Origin: an uncultured Kineothrix sp.
GTDB lineage: Bacteria > Bacillota > Clostridia > Lachnospirales > Lachnospiraceae
Direction: 5' to 3'
DNA: 36,881 nucleotides
Assembly (NCBI GenBank): GCA_910587275.1
Contig: CAJUMD010000023.1
Location: 1-36,881, forward strand
Shown: piece after piece, positions 8,344-16,585 of the stretch
How positions within the stretch are numbered: position 1 is the first letter of the stretch
Layout: the number at the start of each line of letters is the position of its first letter
The notes under the pieces: model-generated
The model's database searches: none
The model's input: only the letters and a program-made list of their open reading frames with translations
What the model was told of the DNA's origin: nothing
Program-made: the position numbers and the translations under genes

Positions 8344-9207
8344 ATGCTTTTAAAATTGGAAAATGTGGAAAAAACATACCGGGATTTTACCCTCCGGTGC
8401 TCCATGGAAGTGGCTGAGGGAAATATTACGGGACTGATTGGCGCTAACGGTGCGGGAAAAAGTACCACGTTCAAGGCTATGCTGGGATTAATCCATACGG
8501 ACGGCGGAGCAATGGAGATACTCGGGAAAAAGCAGGGGGATTTTACGGCAAAGGACAGGGGGGATATCGGGGTGGTATTGGCGGAAAGTACGTTCTGCGG
8601 GACACTTACCGTTAAGGATGCGGCAGCGGTAATGGAAAATATGTACCGGAGGTTTAACCGGAAGAAGTTTTTGGATAAGTGCGGCGGGTACGGTCTTCCT
8701 TTGGATAAGCGGATTAAGGATTTTTCCACCGGAATGAAGGCGAAGTTTAAGCTGCTTTGTGCCATGGGGCATGAGGCAAGGCTTTTGGTACTGGATGAGC
8801 CGACGGTGGGGCTGGACAACGTGGTGCGCGGCGAGATGCTGGATGAAATGCGCCGGTATATGGAAACGGAAGGCAGGGCAATTCTGATTAGTTCCCATAT
8901 CTCTTCGGATTTGGAAGGGTTGTGCGATGATTTGTATTTTATCCAAAACGGAACCGTCCTGTTCCACGAGGATACAGACGTGATACTCTCGGATTATGCG
9001 GTGTTAAAGGTCAGCCGGCAGCAGTACGGGGAACTGGATAAGCGCTATGTCAGCTACCGTAAGGAGGAAGCCTTCGGTTATAAACTGCTGACCGGTCAGA
9101 AGCAGTTTTACCTGGATAATTATCCTTCGCTGGCAGTGGAAAGAGGGAACATCGATGATGTCATGCTGATGATGGAAAAAGGAGAAAAAATGGAGGGAAG
9201 GCAATGA
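8344..9207 (+). CDS. ABC transporter ATPase of an ABC-2 type system
   Basis: The 287-residue ATP-binding protein has a Walker A motif GANGAGKS (33-40), a divergent signature FSTGMKAK in place of LSGGQ, and Walker B LLVLDEPTVGLD. Single ATPase with a separate small permease is the BcrA/YtrB style of exporter used against peptide antibiotics or for envelope maintenance. It lies between the GntR regulator and the permease, and its stop overlaps the permease start (ATGA). The substrate is not readable from the sequence. It should act at the inner face of the membrane as a dimer. Confidence 0.88.
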   Translation: MLLKLENVEKTYRDFTLRCSMEVAEGNITGLIGANGAGKSTTFKAMLGLIHTDGGAMEILGKKQGDFTAKDRGDIGVVLAESTFCGTLTVKDAAAVMENMYRRFNRKKFLDKCGGYGLPLDKRIKDFSTGMKAKFKLLCAMGHEARLLVLDEPTVGLDNVVRGEMLDEMRRYMETEGRAILISSHISSDLEGLCDDLYFIQNGTVLFHEDTDVILSDYAVLKVSRQQYGELDKRYVSYRKEEAFGYKLLTGQKQFYLDNYPSLAVERGNIDDVMLMMEKGEKMEGRQ

Positions 9208-9869
9208 AAGGGTTACTGGTTAAGGATTTGAAGCTGATTTTGCAGAATAAGACGATGCTGGCAGTACTGGTCATGATCGAAGCGGTATTTTTGGTGATGC
9301 AGGGTGCGGACGGTATGGCGTTTGTCATGGCATACATGATGATGGGATACAGTATGCTGGCGCTCAGTACGGTTATGTTGGATGAACATGACAAAAGCAT
9401 GGCTTTTCTCATGGCAATGCCCGTGAGCCGGAAAGATTACGCATTGGAAAAATATGCACTGACTTTTCTGTGTATGCTGGCAGGGTGTCTGGTGGCGTTT
9501 CTTCCCTACTGCCTGCTGCAGCCGGAGAAGATAGACGAGATACTTACGGTGGGCATGGGCATTGCGCCGGTGCTGGTGGTGATTCAGATGGTGGCGCTTC
9601 CGGCGCAGATTAAATTCGGGGGCGAAAGGGGACGGATTGTGCTGGTGTGTATCTTTGCTGTGGTGGTACTGGTCATGGCAGCATCGGAGAAAATCGGAAA
9701 GCGGTACGGCGGACAACCATGGCTGCAGGATTTGGCAAAAGGGATATCGGATGGCATCCGCGGAATGGGTATGGCAGGGATATTGGGGATATCCGCAGCG
9801 GTATGTGCCGCCTGTTTTTGGATTTCTTTTATGGTCAGCAAAAGGATTATGGAGAAAAAAGAATTTTAA
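9204..9869 (+). CDS. ABC-2 type permease
   Basis: The 221-residue protein has about six hydrophobic segments. It shows the layout of short ABC-2 permeases: N-terminal MKGLLVKDLKLI, the first helices by about residue 60, then DEHDKSMAFLMAMPVSRKDY, a motif common in this group. It overlaps the ATPase gene by four bases, implying translational coupling, and forms the membrane part of the regulator-controlled transporter. A small hairpin (GTCCGT 9876-9881 with ACGGAC 9890-9895) follows the stop but has no T-tract. The rest of the gap to 10081 shows nothing else I can support. Confidence 0.82.
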   Translation: MKGLLVKDLKLILQNKTMLAVLVMIEAVFLVMQGADGMAFVMAYMMMGYSMLALSTVMLDEHDKSMAFLMAMPVSRKDYALEKYALTFLCMLAGCLVAFLPYCLLQPEKIDEILTVGMGIAPVLVVIQMVALPAQIKFGGERGRIVLVCIFAVVVLVMAASEKIGKRYGGQPWLQDLAKGISDGIRGMGMAGILGISAAVCAACFWISFMVSKRIMEKKEF

Positions 9870-10081
9870 GGCTGCGTCCGTACTCATCCACGGACATAAC
9901 ATTTCAGGCCAAACGGTTACATTTTTTATAACTATATAAGATTTCCCTCCTTTTAAATTTGTCAGAAAAGTGGTAAAATAATGGTATGGTCCAGGGACGG
10001 AAACCGCCGGGGGAAAAACGGGGCGGCGGAACCGGACGGGATAAAAAACGGGAAACAGTATTTGGGAGAGAGGGATTTAAA

Positions 10082-10642
10082 ATGGGAAAGGTATGTGTTT
10101 TTTTTGGAACGGGTTATGAGGAAATCGAGGCGCTGACGGTAGTGGATTTGCTGCGGCGGGAGGACATACCCGTGGACATGGTGTCCATTACAGGGGAAAA
10201 AAACGTGGCAGGTTCCCACGGGATATGCGTGAAGACGGACTGCCTGCTGGAAGATGTGGATTTCGGGGGCGTAGATATGATTGTCCTGCCGGGCGGGATG
10301 CCGGGAACGGTAAACCTGGAGGCCTGCGCACCGCTGATGGAGCAGGTGGAGGCTTTTTACCGGGCGGGGAAGGATATTGCAGCCATTTGCGCGGCACCGA
10401 GCATTTTGGGGCACAGGGGGATGTTAAAGGGGAAGAAGGCATGTTCCTTCCCTACGTTTGAGGAGCATTTGGAAGGCGCCGAGGTGACGCAGAATCCGGT
10501 GGAGACTGCGGACAATATCATTACGGGCAGGGGGATGGGATGTGCCATTGATTTCGGGCTTGCCATCGTCGGGAAGTTGAAGGGGAAGGAGCAGGCAGCG
10601 GTGTTGGCGGGGAATGTTGTATATAAACATTACGAGCGATAA
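10082..10642 (+). CDS. DJ-1/PfpI family protein (YajL/ThiJ-like)
   Basis: The 186-residue product matches the DJ-1 family in length and motifs. GYEEIEA carries the conserved glutamate (E16), and the nucleophile elbow AAICAAPSILG has C103. VLPGGMPG (68-75) and the C-terminal GRGMGCAIDFG pattern are also typical. Members act as cysteine-dependent deglycases, chaperones or stress proteins; which activity applies is unknown. The ATG at 10082 is chosen over upstream in-frame codons because the family begins with the K-V-C-V-F strand here. The CBS-domain gene follows after 9 nt and is probably cotranscribed. Confidence 0.88.
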   Translation: MGKVCVFFGTGYEEIEALTVVDLLRREDIPVDMVSITGEKNVAGSHGICVKTDCLLEDVDFGGVDMIVLPGGMPGTVNLEACAPLMEQVEAFYRAGKDIAAICAAPSILGHRGMLKGKKACSFPTFEEHLEGAEVTQNPVETADNIITGRGMGCAIDFGLAIVGKLKGKEQAAVLAGNVVYKHYER

Positions 10643-10651
10643 GGAGTGCCT

Positions 10652-11095
10652 ATGAATATACTGTTTTTTTTGACACCGAAAAGCGAAGTGGCTTATATTT
10701 ATGACGATGACACGCTGCGGCAGGCACTGGAGAAAATGGAGTTTCACAGGTATATGGCAGTTCCGATTATCGACCATGAGGACGGGACTTATGTGGGTAC
10801 CCTTACGGAAGGAGATCTGCTGTGGGATGTGAAGGAACGGCATGACCTGAATCTTAGGGATGCGGAAGATGTCCCGATTATGTCCGTAAAGCGTAAAAGG
10901 GACAATGAGCCGGTGGCAGCGGACGCCGACATTGAGGATTTGATCAGTAAGGTCATGAACCAGAATTTCGTACCGGTCATTGACGATAACGAGTGTTTTA
11001 TCGGTATTATCACAAGGAAAGACGTTATCCAGTATCTTTCCCGTAAGTGCGGCGTGGAAGTGGAGGATGAACTGTTGCTTATGGCAGTGGAATGA
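10652..11095 (+). CDS. CBS-pair domain protein
   Basis: The 147-residue cytoplasmic protein consists essentially of two CBS motifs. The first spans about 15-60 (the TLRQALEKMEFHRYMAVPII region, then GTYVGTLTEGDLL), the second about 85-135 (IEDLISKVMNQNFVPVID, then CFIGIITRKDVIQYL). CBS pairs bind adenine nucleotides and act as energy or ligand sensors. No catalytic domain is attached, so its target is unknown. The ATG at 10652 has AAGGAG (10641-10646) at 5 nt; an in-frame GTG at 10646 lies inside that site and is rejected. Confidence 0.85.
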   Translation: MNILFFLTPKSEVAYIYDDDTLRQALEKMEFHRYMAVPIIDHEDGTYVGTLTEGDLLWDVKERHDLNLRDAEDVPIMSVKRKRDNEPVAADADIEDLISKVMNQNFVPVIDDNECFIGIITRKDVIQYLSRKCGVEVEDELLLMAVE

Positions 11096-11181
11096 GGCAT
11101 GGGTCACGTAAGAAGAAGGAAAAGGAATAAAAAGAAGGAATATGGTATATTAATGGAAAAAGAAATGAAAACGGATTTGGA

Positions 11182-11772
11182 ATGGATATTTTTACGCTTT
11201 TCATACTGGCAGTAGGACTGTCGATGGATGCCTGCGCAGCAGCGGTCTGCAAAGGGCTTGCCATGCGGAAGCTGACGGCATGGCATATGGCCGTGGTGGC
11301 GCTTTGGTTTGGCTTGTTCCAGGCACTTATGCCTGCCGCCGGGTATATGCTCGGCGTGTATTTCCAAGACGGAATCCGTGCGGTGGACCATTGGATGGCA
11401 TTTTTCCTGTTGGGCTCCATTGGGGGAAACATGATTAGGGACGCGCGCTGCGGGAACGGGACGGAATGCGCTTTGTGCAGCGGGACAGGGGATTCCCTCG
11501 CGTTCCGAAACATGTTTCCGCTTGCCCTTGCTACCAGCGTGGACGCGTTGGCGGCGGGGGTGACGTTTGCCTTTCTGTCCGTGGATATTTGGAAGGCTGT
11601 ATTCTTTATTGGGGCGGTAACGTTTGTGTGTTCCATGGCGGGTGTAAAGGCAGGGAATTTATTCGGTATGCGTTATAAAGCAAAGGCCGAGTGTGCCGGG
11701 GGCGTAATCCTGATTCTGCTTGGGGTGAAAATACTGTTGGAACATGTGGGTGTCTTTTCATTTGTTACATAA
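11182..11772 (+). CDS. mntP: Manganese efflux pump MntP-like
   Basis: The 196-residue membrane protein has the internal duplication of the MntP (YebN, DUF204) family. The first half holds GLSMDACAAAVCKG with D16 and the second holds LATSVDALAAGVTF with D121. These acidic residues in opposed helices form the ion path in the family, which exports Mn2+ from the cytosol. Cysteine-rich residues 90-100 lie in the central loop. The ribosome binding site is weak. I see no yybP-ykoY-type riboswitch in the 86-nt gap upstream. Downstream, 11773-11953 contains a short A/T stem (TTTTTGG 11867 with CCAAAAA 11879) and A/T-rich DNA where a sporulation promoter for the coat genes would be expected; none is clear enough to call. 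Confidence 0.85.
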   Translation: MDIFTLFILAVGLSMDACAAAVCKGLAMRKLTAWHMAVVALWFGLFQALMPAAGYMLGVYFQDGIRAVDHWMAFFLLGSIGGNMIRDARCGNGTECALCSGTGDSLAFRNMFPLALATSVDALAAGVTFAFLSVDIWKAVFFIGAVTFVCSMAGVKAGNLFGMRYKAKAECAGGVILILLGVKILLEHVGVFSFVT

Positions 11773-11953
11773 CTGTACATAACCCAATCTGCTTTATCTG
11801 ATGGTGGCTGTACCATAAAATTCTCCCATAAAATTTTTTATATAAATCCAAAATCTGATTTTGTACTTTTTGGTAATGCCAAAAAAGCCGCATAAAGAAA
11901 CTGCGTGCGGAAACAATAGGAAGGCAAACGATGATTACAGGAGGTGCAGAAAA

Positions 11954-12139
11954 ATGACAAGTTTATCGGAATTGGATTTACAGAACCTGCGTCATTTAAT
12001 TGGCGGTTATGACACGACTCATTGCAAAATGAAGGAATATGCGGAATGCGCAACGGATTCCAGCGTGAAGCAGTTCTTTGAAAAAGGAGCAAAATCCGCA
12101 ATGGACAACAAGCAGCAGTTGATGAAATTTTTGCAGTAG
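11954..12139 (+). CDS. Small CotF-like spore coat protein
   Basis: A 61-residue protein begins MTSLSELDLQNLRHLIGGYD and continues with a helix rich in Lys and Glu. The pattern of two amphipathic helices, with the central YDTTHCKMKEYA segment, resembles the first half of CotF-like coat proteins of Clostridia. The start has AGGAGG (11940-11945) at 8 nt. A paralogue follows 12 nt downstream, so the two probably form a two-gene operon and a complex in the spore coat. Its presence implies a spore former. Confidence 0.7.
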   Translation: MTSLSELDLQNLRHLIGGYDTTHCKMKEYAECATDSSVKQFFEKGAKSAMDNKQQLMKFLQ

Positions 12140-12151
12140 GAGGGTATGAAG

Positions 12152-12406
12152 ATGCAGGAAAAAACAATGGTAGCAGATACTTTGGCGGGAATTAACGGGG
12201 AGCTTGTCCGTTACGGCGGCATGATTGCCCAAACGGAAAATAAAGAACTGAAGCAGACGTTAAAGCAGTTCCGCAATGCCTGTGAGCAGTCACAGGAGGA
12301 GCTGTACCAGATTGCAAGGGAGAAATCCTATTATGTTCCGGCGGCAAAGGCAACGCAGGAAGAAGTGGATCATGTAAAATCCCTTTTCACCAGCGGGACG
12401 TTATAA
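12152..12406 (+). CDS. CotF-like spore coat protein
   Basis: The 84-residue product starts MQEKTMVADTLAGINGEL and reads as a helical bundle, ending in AKATQEEVDHVKSLF, typical of the short CotF (spore coat) proteins of Clostridia. I chose ATG 12152 because AGGAGGG (12138-12144) is 7 nt away; the ATG at 12146 would be only 1 nt from it. Together with the preceding gene it may supply two halves of a four-helix coat protein. The terminator at 12419 ends the operon. Confidence 0.75.
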   Translation: MQEKTMVADTLAGINGELVRYGGMIAQTENKELKQTLKQFRNACEQSQEELYQIAREKSYYVPAAKATQEEVDHVKSLFTSGTL

Positions 12407-12418
12407 GAGCGGCACGGG

Positions 12419-12454
12419 AAAACGGGAGGTACGTAAAAAGTACCTTCCGTTTTT
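12419..12454 (+). terminator. Intrinsic terminator of the coat protein operon
   Basis: AAAACGGGAGGTAC (12419-12432) pairs with GTACCTTCCGTTTT (12440-12453) over 14 positions with one G-T pair and a 7-nt loop, ending in a T-run. The A-run on the left gives it bidirectional character, so it may also end rqcH transcription from the other side. Confidence 0.85.
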
Positions 12455-12487
12455 ATGCACAGTCCCGTACAGAAGAATGCCGCGTTC

Positions 12488-14233
12488 TTATCCGTTTTCC
12501 TCTGCCAACTGCAGTCCGCGGATGTCGGAGTCGATGGTCATGGAATAATTGGTGTGGTAAATGACAAAGCCGGGTTTTGCACCGTTTGGTTTCTTTACGT
12601 TTTTCTTTTCGGTGTAGTCGATATCCGCCTTGTCCTGTTCCCTCGCTTTGGAGTAGTAGGCGGCAAGTTTGGCGGCTTCCTCAAAGGTGCGGTCGGGAAG
12701 CTGTGCGCCGCCGGATTTTACAATGACGTGGGAGCCTGGCATGTTTTTGGCATGGAACCACCAGTCATTGCCGGAAGCAAATTTGAACGTCAGTTCCTCG
12801 TTCTGGTAATTGTTTTTTCCTACATACATGTGGAAGCCGTCGCTGCTGATGTAGTGGAAGGGACGGCTGGTGACTTTTACCTTTTTCGCGCCGCTTTTGC
12901 GGCGGATGTAGCCGCTTTCCGTCAGTTCCTCCTTTATCTGCACTAGATCTTCTTCGGCAAGGGCGATGTCAAGGGAAGCGCTGACGGATTCCAAATGCGT
13001 GATTTCCGCTTTGACTTCCAGTGTCAGTTCGGAAAGGGCTTCATGGGTACGTTTCAGCTTATTGTATTTTTCAAAATATTTTTTTGCGTTTTCTGAAGGG
13101 GTCAGGGTGGGGTCCAGGGGGATGGTGATTTCCTCCCCATTATAGTAGTTTAGCGCCGTCATGGATTTGGCGCCCGGTTCCACGTTGTAGCCGTAAGTGT
13201 TTAACAGTTCCCCGTAAATCTTGTATTTTTCCCGTTTCTCCGTGTCTTTCATCTGTCTCAACTGTAAGTCGTATTTCCTGCTGTTGCGTTCCAGGGCGGT
13301 TTGGACAATTTTCCGTAAGTCCACGGATTTTTGACGGATGCGTGTCACTGCATTTTTCTGCGCGTAATACTGCTCCAACAGGGCGCTGACGGAAGAAAAC
13401 ATACGCCGCTCGCCGTCTCCGTACATGGTCAGTGTAAGCGCGGCATATTCCGCAGGGGCGGAGCCTTCGTAGACGATGTTCGGCTGGAAGTTTCCCTCTT
13501 TTACCGCATTCATGACGGAGAAAAAGGCATCGGCGAGCCGCGTCATATGGTTTTCGCCAAGGGAAGCGGTGGAGTAGTCCCCGTCCAGTCCGGCGCGGAA
13601 ACAGATTTCCTGTGACAGAAGAGGGGAAATGCCGGTATAGGTGCCGTAGAGCGCCTTATGGACGGGCATTGTCTTCCCGTGGATGGTGCGGATAAAGTCT
13701 TCCCTGCCTGCGGCAAGGGGATTTTGCTTGTTCTGCGTCTCCGGTATAAAGTAGGGGCGTCCGGGGAGTACTTCGCGGACGCTGCTCACCATGCCGGAAA
13801 TGTGCTTGATGCTGTCAATAATCCCATTTTCGTTATTCACAAAAATAATGTTGCTGTGCTTGCCCATGATTTCCACGATGAGCTTCTTGGAGCAGAGGTC
13901 GCCCAGTTCGTTCAGGTGTTCCATTTCGATTTGGACAATACGTTCTAATCCCGGCTGGCTGATGCCCGTGATGCGGGCATTTTGCAGGTGCTTGCGCAAA
14001 AGCATGCAGAAGCTGGGGGCGGTCATGGGGCTTGGCTTATTGTTGTCCGTCAGGTAAATGAGGGGCAGGGAGGCGCCGGCGGAAATAAACAGCCGTTTCT
14101 GTCCTCCGTTTACTTTAACGGTCAGGAGCAGTTCGTCTGCTTCCGGCTGCGCGATTTTGTATATGCGTCCCCCCAAAAGGGTGTCATTTAATTCTTTTAT
14201 GATGCTGGCTATGGTTATGCCGTCAAATGCCAT
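12488..14233 (-). CDS. rqcH: Ribosome quality control protein RqcH (NFACT family)
   Basis: The 581-residue product has the full NFACT layout: NFACT-N (from MAFDGITIASIIKEL), a helical/coiled-coil middle (about 270-430) and the NFACT-R domain (about 455-560) with DGFHMYVGKNNYQNEELTFK and WWFHAKNMPGSHVI. RqcH binds stalled 50S subunits with peptidyl-tRNA and recruits tRNA-Ala to add C-terminal alanine tails that mark nascent chains for degradation. At the position of the Asp-Arg pair of B. subtilis RqcH this protein has Glu-Arg (97-98), a conservative change. Older annotations call it a fibronectin-binding protein, FbpA. The start has GAGGAA upstream and a promoter at 14272-14300. Confidence 0.93.
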   Translation of the reverse strand: MAFDGITIASIIKELNDTLLGGRIYKIAQPEADELLLTVKVNGGQKRLFISAGASLPLIYLTDNNKPSPMTAPSFCMLLRKHLQNARITGISQPGLERIVQIEMEHLNELGDLCSKKLIVEIMGKHSNIIFVNNENGIIDSIKHISGMVSSVREVLPGRPYFIPETQNKQNPLAAGREDFIRTIHGKTMPVHKALYGTYTGISPLLSQEICFRAGLDGDYSTASLGENHMTRLADAFFSVMNAVKEGNFQPNIVYEGSAPAEYAALTLTMYGDGERRMFSSVSALLEQYYAQKNAVTRIRQKSVDLRKIVQTALERNSRKYDLQLRQMKDTEKREKYKIYGELLNTYGYNVEPGAKSMTALNYYNGEEITIPLDPTLTPSENAKKYFEKYNKLKRTHEALSELTLEVKAEITHLESVSASLDIALAEEDLVQIKEELTESGYIRRKSGAKKVKVTSRPFHYISSDGFHMYVGKNNYQNEELTFKFASGNDWWFHAKNMPGSHVIVKSGGAQLPDRTFEEAAKLAAYYSKAREQDKADIDYTEKKNVKKPNGAKPGFVIYHTNYSMTIDSDIRGLQLAEENG

Positions 14234-14271
14234 GGTAGTTTCCTCGCTTTTTTATGATTGTATGGTATATT

Positions 14272-14300
14272 ATTTTACATGAATTTAGCTGTGATGGCAA
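14272..14300 (-). promoter_or_regulatory. Promoter of rqcH
   Basis: On the minus strand TTGCCA (14300-14295) and TAAAAT (14277-14272) are spaced by 17 nt, about 40 bp upstream of the rqcH start. Confidence 0.6.
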
Positions 14301-14330
14301 CCTTGATTTTGGGTAAGGCACTGTTCTTTG

Positions 14331-14366
14331 CCGGTTTTGCCTGACAGGTATTGTTGCCAAAGCCGG
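14331..14366. other. Hairpin between divergent rqcH and the TPR gene
   Basis: CCGGTTTTGCC (14331-14341) and GCCAAAGCCGG (14356-14366) pair at ten of eleven positions around a 14-nt loop. It has no T-tract on either strand. It lies upstream of both divergent promoters and could be a protein-binding site; nothing else is visible in this 298-bp gap apart from the promoters. Confidence 0.35.
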
Positions 14367-14417
14367 AAACCGCGGAAGGGTGCGAAATTATTCCATGTGA
14401 AAACTTGGATTATGGCA

Positions 14418-14446
14418 TTGTAAAGGAAACTCATCTATGGTAATAT
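14418..14446 (+). promoter_or_regulatory. Promoter of the TPR-thiN operon
   Basis: TTGTAA (14418-14423), a 17-nt spacer and TAATAT (14441-14446) with extended -10 TG (14438-14439). The start falls near 14453. Confidence 0.6.
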
Positions 14447-14531
14447 GAATGTTGTTGTGGAAGAATGTAGCAGAATACCGCCGGTGGAGGCCGGGTGACG
14501 GCAGCAGGAGGGAAAGGTCATCAGTTAGAGT

Positions 14532-15941
14532 ATGGAAGAAGAAAATAAGAAAGAAAAAAGCGGTAAGGTAAGTAGGGAAGGAAATAAAAATAAAAAAAGC
14601 AACAGAAGCAAATACGGAAATAAGAAAGTCAGAAACAGGAAAAAACACAAAAAAGATATCCGGCTTTCCAAGGATGACCGGAGGAGAAAGCGGAAAAGGG
14701 CGCGCAGGCGTATTGTATTTTTAGAGCGGGCTGCGGTTGTTTTCCTGGCACTTGGGGTGATTGGCGGCGGCTTTGCATTTGTATGGAACCTGCCGTCGGT
14801 GAAGCTGAACCGGCAGTTGAGTGCCGGGGACGGCTTTACGGAGGAAGCGGCGTATCCGGAGGCAATCGAGGCTTATGAAACCGCGCTGGAAATCGACTCT
14901 ACGTCGGTAGAAGCATACCGCTGCATGGCGGGAGCTTATTTGGACATGGCGGACGGTACCAACGCAAAACAGGTTTTGTACGAAGGATGGGAGAATACCC
15001 AGGACGAAAGTCTTTTGGAATATTACTGTACGGTAATTCTGAATGAAGCGGTGGGGGAAATCAACGGCGGTACCGCCGGTTTTGGAACCGTGGAGAAAAT
15101 CCTGACCGTGCTGGATCAGGGCATCATGAAAGCGGAGTCCCTGGAAGCATTGGAAGCAGTATGCGACCGGATGGCAGAAGGCTACCGGTCGGGGGCGGAC
15201 GTTGATTTTGACGGATACGGACAGATGATGGCGCAGCTTTTTGACTGGTGCCGGAGGGACGGTACGGCAGAGGCCGGTAACGTGGTTTCAAAATTCGGTT
15301 ATTTGGACGTGGAAAGCATGAACCTTCCGTCGGGGTATGTGGATGCCTATCTTGGCATTTTGGAGGAGGCGGAAGCGCTGTCGCCGCTGCCTGCGCGGGC
15401 AAGCCTGATTGCCTGTCTGCATAAGGAAAAGGAAGTGCAGCAGATGTTTGCCGGTATTTTCCGGGAATTTGATGCCGGGAATTTTGAGGCGGCAAAAGAT
15501 TTTATCGTAACGGATGCCTATGTGGGGCTGCGGGATGCCTTTATCGGCGGCGGTGTGGAATACTGGACGGGAGAGACGAATATTCCCGTCAGCCGGGAGT
15601 ATGTGAAATTAAAAAGGGAGGGGGATGCATGGACTTTTTCCTTCCCCGGTTTTGGTGAAAACGAATCCACAGCAGGGGTCATTACCGTATGGGGCGTGGA
15701 TATGAAGGACAACGGGGTATTGCGTACTTCCATTTCTTACGAACCGGCAAAGCAGACGGAGGAATATTTCCCCCATACGGAATACATAATCAGCTATATG
15801 TACAGCAATTTACAGAAATCCAACGGTTTCCTGTACGAGATGAATTATCATTTTGAGACGCGTACATGGACGGAAGAAGGTATCATGACGCATTTGATTG
15901 GCGGCTGGGGAGGACCTTACCAATGGGAGAAGACATACTAG
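14532..15941 (+). CDS. Membrane-anchored TPR-like protein of unknown function
   Basis: The first 60 residues of this 469-residue protein are extremely rich in Lys and Arg. One membrane helix follows (about 61-86), then a large extracellular part. Residues 100-165 contain TPR-like helices (YPEAIEAYETALEIDSTSVEAYRCMAGAYLDM). The C-terminal third is mixed, with many aromatic residues. The topology is N-in with a positive cytoplasmic tail that could bind nucleic acid or membrane lipids. The ATG is preceded by an in-frame stop six bases upstream, so the start is fixed even though AGGAGGG (14507-14512) is about 19 nt away, unusually far. The last 19 bases overlap thiN. I do not recognise a named family. 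Confidence 0.7.
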   Translation: MEEENKKEKSGKVSREGNKNKKSNRSKYGNKKVRNRKKHKKDIRLSKDDRRRKRKRARRRIVFLERAAVVFLALGVIGGGFAFVWNLPSVKLNRQLSAGDGFTEEAAYPEAIEAYETALEIDSTSVEAYRCMAGAYLDMADGTNAKQVLYEGWENTQDESLLEYYCTVILNEAVGEINGGTAGFGTVEKILTVLDQGIMKAESLEALEAVCDRMAEGYRSGADVDFDGYGQMMAQLFDWCRRDGTAEAGNVVSKFGYLDVESMNLPSGYVDAYLGILEEAEALSPLPARASLIACLHKEKEVQQMFAGIFREFDAGNFEAAKDFIVTDAYVGLRDAFIGGGVEYWTGETNIPVSREYVKLKREGDAWTFSFPGFGENESTAGVITVWGVDMKDNGVLRTSISYEPAKQTEEYFPHTEYIISYMYSNLQKSNGFLYEMNYHFETRTWTEEGIMTHLIGGWGGPYQWEKTY

Positions 15942-16585
15942 AAAATGCTACCTGTTTTATCATTGGCGCCGGGGATATGACGGTTACGGAGATTGACCGG
16001 AAAGAGGGCGACATGTGCATTGCCGCCGACGGCGGGTACCTGTACTGTAAAATCCTGGGGATAGAGCCGGATTTGGTTATCGGCGACATGGATTCCCTGG
16101 ATGGGGACGTGCGCGGGGAGATTGACAGGATGCGTAGGGAAGTGCCGGAAAAAGTGCGGGTTCTGCCTGCCGAAAAAGACGATACCGATATGCTTGCAGC
16201 AATTAAGGAAGGATTTGCGGCGGGATACCGTAAGTTCTGTCTGTATGGGGCACTGGGCGGAAGGGTGGAACATACCATTGCGAATATCCAGTGTTTGGGT
16301 TATATCAAAAACCACGGGGCAAAAGGGTATCTCATGGACGGAAATCTGATGATGACCGTGATCCGGGATGAAACGGCACGGTTCCAGGAGTCCATGGAAG
16401 GTTATCTGTCCCTGTTCTGCCTGGGGGAGAGGGCGGAAGGCGTGACCATCCGGGGGATGAAGTACCTGCTGGACGGTGCGGTTCTTACCAATGATTTCCC
16501 CATCGGGATCAGCAATGAGTTTACCGGGGAACAGGGTTCGGTGACAGTGGAAAAGGGGATGCTGCTGATTGTCATAACATGGTAA
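15923..16585 (+). CDS. thiN: Thiamine pyrophosphokinase
   Basis: The 220-residue enzyme transfers pyrophosphate from ATP to thiamine, giving thiamine diphosphate in the cytosol. Family motifs are intact: ADGG (35-38), GDMDS (54-58), KDDTDM (85-90) and GGRVEHT (112-118), the last followed by ANIQ. The length is normal. The ATG at 15923 has GGGGAGGA at about 9 nt and lies inside the 3' end of the TPR gene, so the two are translationally coupled. The last codons overlap the start of a truncated chemotaxis receptor. No TPP riboswitch is seen upstream. Confidence 0.92.
   Translation: MGEDILENATCFIIGAGDMTVTEIDRKEGDMCIAADGGYLYCKILGIEPDLVIGDMDSLDGDVRGEIDRMRREVPEKVRVLPAEKDDTDMLAAIKEGFAAGYRKFCLYGALGGRVEHTIANIQCLGYIKNHGAKGYLMDGNLMMTVIRDETARFQESMEGYLSLFCLGERAEGVTIRGMKYLLDGAVLTNDFPIGISNEFTGEQGSVTVEKGMLLIVITW

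Noticed and set aside
11096..11181. Manganese riboswitch before mntP
   Set aside because: The gap is only 86 nt and shows no yybP-ykoY-like stems.
12455..12946. Plus-strand frames opposite rqcH
   Set aside because: They are antisense frames of a clearly conserved gene, with no start signals.
15800..15923. TPP riboswitch before thiN
   Set aside because: thiN starts inside the preceding coding sequence and no THI-box is visible.
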